NCBI GenBank assembly: GCA_039029915.1
Contig: JBCCFD010000042.1
Span: 1 to 27,986, forward strand
Source of the DNA: QQUD01 sp039029915
Lineage (GTDB): Bacteria > Chloroflexota > Anaerolineae > Promineifilales > Promineifilaceae
Direction: 5' to 3'
DNA length: 27,986 nucleotides
Shown here: positions 24,396-27,986 of the stretch, piece by piece
Layout: every line of letters starts with the position of its first letter
Numbering within the stretch: the first letter of the stretch is position 1
Position numbers and translations under genes: made by a program
The notes under the pieces: generated by a model
The model's database searches: none
The model's input: only the letters and a program-made list of their open reading frames with translations
Told to the model about the DNA's origin: nothing

Positions 24396-25511
24396 ATGAA
24401 AATCACAAAACTTGAAACAATCTTCGTTAAACCCCGCTGGCTTTTTCTAAAAATGCATACCGATGCTGGAATCGTTGGTTTAGGCGAGCCGATTGTGGAG
24501 GGGCGTGCCCAAACGGTAGCGGCCTGTATTCAAGAAATCGGCCGTTATTTGATTGGCAAAGACCCGCGTCGCATCGAACACCATTGGCAAGCGATTTTTC
24601 GCGGTCAGTTTTATCGCGGTGGTCCCGTGCTTTCGAGTGCAATTTCGGGTATCGAGCACGCTATGTGGGATATTCTGGGTAAATATTTGCAGCAGCCTGT
24701 GCATCAGCTGTTAGGTGGACGCACCCGCGACAAAATTAGGATGTACGGTTGGCTGCATGGTGAAACGTACGGCGATTACATCGAAAGTGCTAAGGTTGGG
24801 GTGGATGCTGGGTTTACGGCATTTAAGACCGGGTTGATCGGGGCAATGAATATTGTGGATACGGCCGTAACCGTTGATAAAAACATTGAGCGTTTTGCCC
24901 AACTTCGAGAAGCCGTTGGATATGATGTCGATCTGGGTATCGATTTCCATGGGCGAGTAAGCCCCGCGATGGCGGTGCAGCTCGCTAAAGCGCTTGAACC
25001 ATACCGCCCGATGTTTATCGAAGAGCCTGTCCTGCCCGAAAACGTTGATACGATGGTGACCGTGGCGCGAAGCACCACCATTCCAATTGCGACTGGTGAA
25101 CGCTTGTTTACCAAGTGGGGCTTTAGAGAAGTGCTTGAAAAACAAGCCGCCGTCATTCTTCAGCCCGATCTTTCGCATGCAGGTGGTATTTTAGAAGTTA
25201 AAAAAATTGCCGCTATGGCAGAGGTTTACTATGGCGCGGTTGCACCTCACTGTCCGCTCGGACCCATCTCGCTTGCCGCCTGCCTTCAGCTTGATGCCTG
25301 TATTCCCAACTTTTTGGTTCAAGAACATGTCACCAGAGGTGAAGGTTATCTCAAAGAGCCATTCGAAGTGGTGGATGGGTATATTCAAGTGCCTGAGAAA
25401 CCCGGCTTAGGCATTGAACTGGACGAAGAGGCTCTGCAGGACAAAATTGACGATGGCTCTTGGGAAACACCTCGACTTTGGCATGCGGATGGGTCCGTCG
25501 CAGATTGGTAG
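24396..25511 (+). CDS. dgoD: D-galactonate dehydratase (mandelate racemase/enolase superfamily)
   Basis: The 371-residue protein dehydrates D-galactonate to 2-dehydro-3-deoxy-D-galactonate. From ATG 24396 the catalytic residues fall at the positions known for E. coli DgoD: metal ligands Asp183, Glu209 and Glu235, and the acid/base pair His185 (in GIDFHGRVS) and His285 (in APHCPLGP). Also present are the family phrases MFIEEPVLPEN, ATGERLF and LQPDLSHAGG. It is cytoplasmic. The upstream in-frame extension to 24351 (TTG) is rejected because homology begins at MKITKLET. A sugar acid role fits the beta-galactosidase 1.6 kb downstream. Other acid sugar dehydratases share the fold, but this match is close. 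The palindrome at 24861 encodes Thr-Ala-Val. Confidence 0.92.
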   Translation: MKITKLETIFVKPRWLFLKMHTDAGIVGLGEPIVEGRAQTVAACIQEIGRYLIGKDPRRIEHHWQAIFRGQFYRGGPVLSSAISGIEHAMWDILGKYLQQPVHQLLGGRTRDKIRMYGWLHGETYGDYIESAKVGVDAGFTAFKTGLIGAMNIVDTAVTVDKNIERFAQLREAVGYDVDLGIDFHGRVSPAMAVQLAKALEPYRPMFIEEPVLPENVDTMVTVARSTTIPIATGERLFTKWGFREVLEKQAAVILQPDLSHAGGILEVKKIAAMAEVYYGAVAPHCPLGPISLAACLQLDACIPNFLVQEHVTRGEGYLKEPFEVVDGYIQVPEKPGLGIELDEEALQDKIDDGSWETPRLWHADGSVADW

Positions 25512-25535
25512 AAAGGTGCCTAGCTTAGCTTAGGC

Positions 25536-26165
25536 TTATACCAATTCAGCGACGATGGTTGAAACGTCTGCTAACGCTTTTGACACCGCCATCTCGCGTA
25601 AGTCTGGGTTGATGTCTACCGGTTGAACGTTGACAAATTGAATGTCGTAGACGCCAACAAAACCAAAAATTGCCCGTAAATACGGCTCTTGAAAATCATA
25701 AGCATGCATAGGCGTGTTCTCGGAGTAGTCTCCACCTCGGCTAGTGATACAAACCATGCGTTTATTTTGAACCATCCCTTCCGGTTGACCTTGCTCGTTG
25801 TACCTAAACAAATAACCGGGTTGAACAATGGTGTCGATGTAATGTTTTAGCGCATAGGGGATGGTGAAGTTCCATATTGGTGCCGTAATCAAATAGATAT
25901 CGGCGGATAGAAAATGATTGACGTGATGTTCAATTGGTTGCCAGACGGCTTGTAATTCATCATTGAGTTCCTGTTGCATCATCATGCCGTATTTGGCAGC
26001 AATGTTTTCGTTCCCAATTGGGGGCAGCTGCGCATCAAATACGTTCAGGGTGTCAATTTCAAGCGCCGGATGTTTTGCAGATAGCTGATCGATAAATACG
26101 GAAGAAATTTGCATCGTATTTGATTGCTCGCCTCGTGGTGTTGCCACAATGTGTAGTAGTTTCAT
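25536..26165 (-). CDS. azoR: FMN-dependent NADH:quinone oxidoreductase / azoreductase
   Basis: The 209-residue flavodoxin-fold protein is of the AzoR family, a two-electron quinone reductase. Motifs are an N-terminal phosphate-binding loop with TPRGEQSNT (9-17), APIWNFTIPYALKHYID (FMN contact, as PMYNFNIP in AzoR), and ITSRGGDYSE, the second FMN loop. It is cytoplasmic and works as a homodimer. GGAG, about ten bases upstream of ATG 26165 on the minus strand, supports the start. It is convergent with dgoD and divergent from the RmlC-like gene; a dyad upstream may be a regulator site. It has no ACGGCCGT palindrome. Confidence 0.9.
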   Translation of the reverse strand: MKLLHIVATPRGEQSNTMQISSVFIDQLSAKHPALEIDTLNVFDAQLPPIGNENIAAKYGMMMQQELNDELQAVWQPIEHHVNHFLSADIYLITAPIWNFTIPYALKHYIDTIVQPGYLFRYNEQGQPEGMVQNKRMVCITSRGGDYSENTPMHAYDFQEPYLRAIFGFVGVYDIQFVNVQPVDINPDLREMAVSKALADVSTIVAELV

Positions 26166-26406
26166 TCTTTTAATTCTCTCCTATTGATAAGTCTCTTAAA
26201 CGTTAGAATCGTTTTGAGACAATGCTTTGGTTGATGCATGGAGAGTGTAAAGATCTGGCGTCCCCAAAACGTCACCATGCCCCATTGAAACTGAAGTTAG
26301 ATCGATTGAGGGACGAGCAAGGACATGGCGATTGAATCGAGTAGGAAATCAATCTTGCAACCTTGCCACTGTGCCACGCGCAACTTCCACTAAGTCATTA
26401 CAATCC
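26166..26406. other. Divergent spacer between azoR and the RmlC-like gene
   Basis: The 241-base spacer has a broken dyad at 26191-26220 (GTCTC plus TTAAACG, then CGTTTT plus GAGAC) about 25 bases upstream of azoR, suitable for a redox-responsive repressor, but this is weak. The frame open to 26332 on the plus strand has no family match before ATG 26407. Nothing else is seen. Confidence 0.35.
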
Positions 26407-26952
26407 ATGATCAATAAAATTAGCAGCACCCAAATTCAAGATGTAATCAAAATCCAGTTAAAAGAATTTCCCGATGGCCGCGGCCGTTTTTTGGAGTCGT
26501 TTCGGACGGAGTGGTTTCCACAGGTTAGCTGGGACAAAATCCAGATGAATCGGTCTGATTCTGATGCGGGCATTGTACGCGGGTTGCACTACCATTTTGA
26601 GCAGGTTGACTATTGGTATGTGCCCAAAGGTCGGATTCAAGTGGGGTTGGCAGATTTACGGCCGTATTCCTCCACCTATAAAAACGTTGAGGTCCTAGAA
26701 CTTGGTGAGGGGGTTGGCGGCGAATTTGGTCTTTTTATCCCCGTAGGCGTGGCACACGGATTTTATAGCTTGACTGAAGCCACTCTGACTTACGTTGTGA
26801 ACAATTACTATACCGGTATGGATGAATTTGGCGTGGCTTGGAACGATCCTGATTTAAATGTGCCGTGGGCCGCTGATGATCCAACTGTCTCTGACCGCGA
26901 CAAAAATCTTCCTTTGCTTAAAGAAATCCCACCAGAAAAATTACCAAAATAA
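26407..26952 (+). CDS. dTDP-4-dehydrorhamnose 3,5-epimerase-like (RmlC) cupin
   Basis: The 181-residue cupin matches RmlC along its length: FPDGRGRFLESFR (21-33), NRSDSDAGIVRGLHYH (48-63) with the catalytic His61, a second beta region AHGFYSLTEATLTYVVNNYY (117-135) with the catalytic-type Tyr, and the C-terminal WNDPDLNVPW and VSDRDKNLP. In RmlC the stretch after GLHYQ contains a conserved Lys (about Q-x-K-L-V); here it is EQVDYWYV, with Asp in its place, so substrate preference may differ. No other dTDP-rhamnose gene is nearby. It is cytoplasmic. The start is set at ATG 26407 because the upstream frame (to 26332) shows no homology. There is no clear Shine-Dalgarno. Confidence 0.8.
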   Translation: MINKISSTQIQDVIKIQLKEFPDGRGRFLESFRTEWFPQVSWDKIQMNRSDSDAGIVRGLHYHFEQVDYWYVPKGRIQVGLADLRPYSSTYKNVEVLELGEGVGGEFGLFIPVGVAHGFYSLTEATLTYVVNNYYTGMDEFGVAWNDPDLNVPWAADDPTVSDRDKNLPLLKEIPPEKLPK

Positions 26953-27072
26953 AAAGTGAGCAGGCAAATGGCAAGGGCGGTTGCTACGTCCCCCCTTTAT
27001 CAAATGCCTCCTTTTACCCTCTAGCTTTAGCTAGAAACTGTTTTTCAAATTTCACACCTTAAAAGAGGTCAT

Positions 27073-27986
27073 ATGTTCAAAGTAGAAAAACTTAACGACT
27101 GGGAAAATCCTCAGATGGTTGGTATCAATAAACTGCCTGGCCATGTCCGTACCGTTCCATTTGAATCTGTTGAAACCGCCAAAGGGCTCGATTGGAAAAA
27201 CTCGCCGTTTTGCCAAATGTTAAACGGCCGTTGGCAGTTCCATTTAGTCGATAACCCGAGCGTTGTGCCTGATGGCTTTTATGCCACAGAGTACGACAGC
27301 AGCGATTGGGACACCATTCCCGTGCCGAGCAATTGGATGATGGAAGGGTATGACAAACCGATCTACACCAATGTGCAAATGCCTATTCCGAATACGCCGC
27401 CGTTTGTGCCAAAGGATGACAACCCAACGGGGCTGTATAAGCATACCTTTACTGTGCCCTCGAATTGGAACGGCCGTCAAATTGTCATTCATTTTGGAGG
27501 CGTTGAGTCTGCTTTTTATTTGTGGATTAACGGGCAGGCCGTTGGCTACAGTCAGGGGTCTCGGCTGCCAGCCGAATTTGATATTACTGATTACGTTCAG
27601 GCGGGCGAAAATAAATTGGCCTGCCAAGTGATTCGCTGGTCAGACGGGAGCTTTATTGAGGATCAAGATCATTGGCGAATGGGGGGCATTCATCGGGATG
27701 TTTTTCTCTATTCAAAGCCAAAAGGACATCTGTTTGACTTCTTTGCCCAGCCTTCGCTAGACGCTGATTTAAAAGACGGCACGCTTAAATTAACGGCTCA
27801 ACTCATAAATGTTGGCGAAAAAGACATGATGGATGGGTATCGGGTGAGCATGCAGCTGTTTGATTGGGATGGCTCACCCGTGTTTGATGCGGTGGATACG
27901 GCCGTATATGAAAATGAACGCAACCTAACCATAGCTAGACTCGAGCAGCGTGTTGATGCACCTAAACAGTGGTCAGGTGAACATCC
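27073..27986 (+). CDS. lacZ: Beta-galactosidase, GH2 family, N-terminal 304 residues (runs off the window)
   Basis: The frame opens at ATG 27073 and is still open at the window end, so catalytic residues are not included. The encoded part has the GH2 sugar-binding domain: NGRWQFHL, IPVPSNWMMEGYDKPIY, NPTGLYKHTF and VESAFYLWINGQAVGYSQGS, then SFIEDQDHWRMGGIHRDV, which matches LEDQDMWRMSGIFRDV of E. coli LacZ, and the start of the next immunoglobulin-like domain (from about 225). It hydrolyses beta-galactosides in the cytoplasm; there is no signal peptide. AGAGG five bases before ATG supports the start. Three ACGGCCGT palindromes (27224, 27470, 27898) occur. It is 120 bases downstream of the RmlC-like gene. 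Confidence 0.93.
   Translation, partial: MFKVEKLNDWENPQMVGINKLPGHVRTVPFESVETAKGLDWKNSPFCQMLNGRWQFHLVDNPSVVPDGFYATEYDSSDWDTIPVPSNWMMEGYDKPIYTNVQMPIPNTPPFVPKDDNPTGLYKHTFTVPSNWNGRQIVIHFGGVESAFYLWINGQAVGYSQGSRLPAEFDITDYVQAGENKLACQVIRWSDGSFIEDQDHWRMGGIHRDVFLYSKPKGHLFDFFAQPSLDADLKDGTLKLTAQLINVGEKDMMDGYRVSMQLFDWDGSPVFDAVDTAVYENERNLTIARLEQRVDAPKQWSGEH

Larger units (their letters stand above)
454..27905. repeat. Dispersed HIP-like palindrome ACGGCCGT, 35 copies
   Basis: The octamer was found by reading at 454, 1783, 2281, 2356, 3093, 3254, 3415, 3857, 4455, 4772, 5403, 6353, 7231, 7804, 8643, 9293, 9897, 10500, 10891, 11538, 11689, 15111, 17831, 17883, 18474, 19810, 20344, 21876, 23917, 24050, 24861, 26658, 27224, 27470 and 27898. 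Twenty of these extend to AACGGCCGTT. All lie in coding sequence. In 21 copies the frame reads Thr-Ala-Val, in 11 x-Gly-Arg, in 3 Arg-Pro. About 0.4 copies are expected by chance in 28 kb with even base composition. Confidence 0.92.

Noticed and set aside
24711..25178. 155-codon minus-strand frame inside dgoD (and a second at 24776-25156)
   Set aside because: It lies fully opposite a gene with all catalytic residues intact. It is a by-product of the base pattern.
26332..26406. Upstream ATG extension of the RmlC-like gene
   Set aside because: The 25 added residues do not resemble the family, and the usual RmlC length fits ATG 26407.
1..27986. CRISPR array, tRNA, rRNA or phage genes
   Set aside because: The 7-base repeats lack spacer structure, no cloverleaf or rRNA-like stretch was found, and no integrase, transposase or virion gene is present.

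Overview
The window is about 28 kb of gene-dense bacterial chromosome of moderate GC with long heterotroph-type genes. Nothing in it is phage-like or plasmid-like, and I see no rRNA, tRNA or CRISPR array. The mix suggests a Chloroflexota-like bacterium, but this is inference without any marker gene: a Tat-type lipoprotein sugar-binding protein, a LacI regulator, sugar ABC permeases without an ATPase, Asp-box and FG-GAP/UnbV proteins, a MacB-type exporter and many weak or absent Shine-Dalgarno sites.

Layout. 1-207 is the tail of an unknown gene. 361-1473 is a Gfo/Idh/MocA oxidoreductase. A minus-strand block (1626-8123) holds hisC, a giant GHMP-kinase/UDP-sugar pyrophosphorylase fusion, a GalU-like nucleotidyltransferase, and an ABC ATPase carrying a C-terminal AbrB-like domain. 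Divergent from it, 8364-11720 encodes a diverged GroEL-like chaperonin followed at once by a cytoplasmic seven-Asp-box beta-propeller protein. 11796-17318 is a self-contained sugar uptake locus: promoter and operator, LacI repressor, Tat/lipoprotein binding protein, hairpin, PhyH dioxygenase and two permeases. 17319-17761 is a gap with hairpins. 17762-23663 holds an FG-GAP/UnbV lipoprotein, an HlyD/MacA-like adaptor lipoprotein and an FtsX/MacB-like permease. Then come a small unknown protein, a MITE-like element, a D-galactonate dehydratase, an azoreductase (minus strand), an RmlC-like epimerase and the 5' part of a GH2 beta-galactosidase that runs off the end.

The metabolic theme is sugar, probably galactoside, handling: uptake (11.9-17.3 kb), beta-galactosidase, galactonate dehydratase, sugar oxidoreductase, and sugar kinase/nucleotidyltransferases for activated sugars. 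Joint regulation is inferred, not seen.

Two genome-scale signals overlie the genes. First, the palindrome ACGGCCGT occurs 35 times by my count (about 0.4 expected by chance), always inside coding sequence and 21 times in the frame encoding Thr-Ala-Val. This resembles the HIP1 palindrome of cyanobacteria but has a different sequence. It is almost absent from 11.7-17.8 kb. Second, nearly every spacer holds degenerate tandem repeats with a 7-base period, similar in kind to cyanobacterial STRRs, and several abut or overlap start codons.
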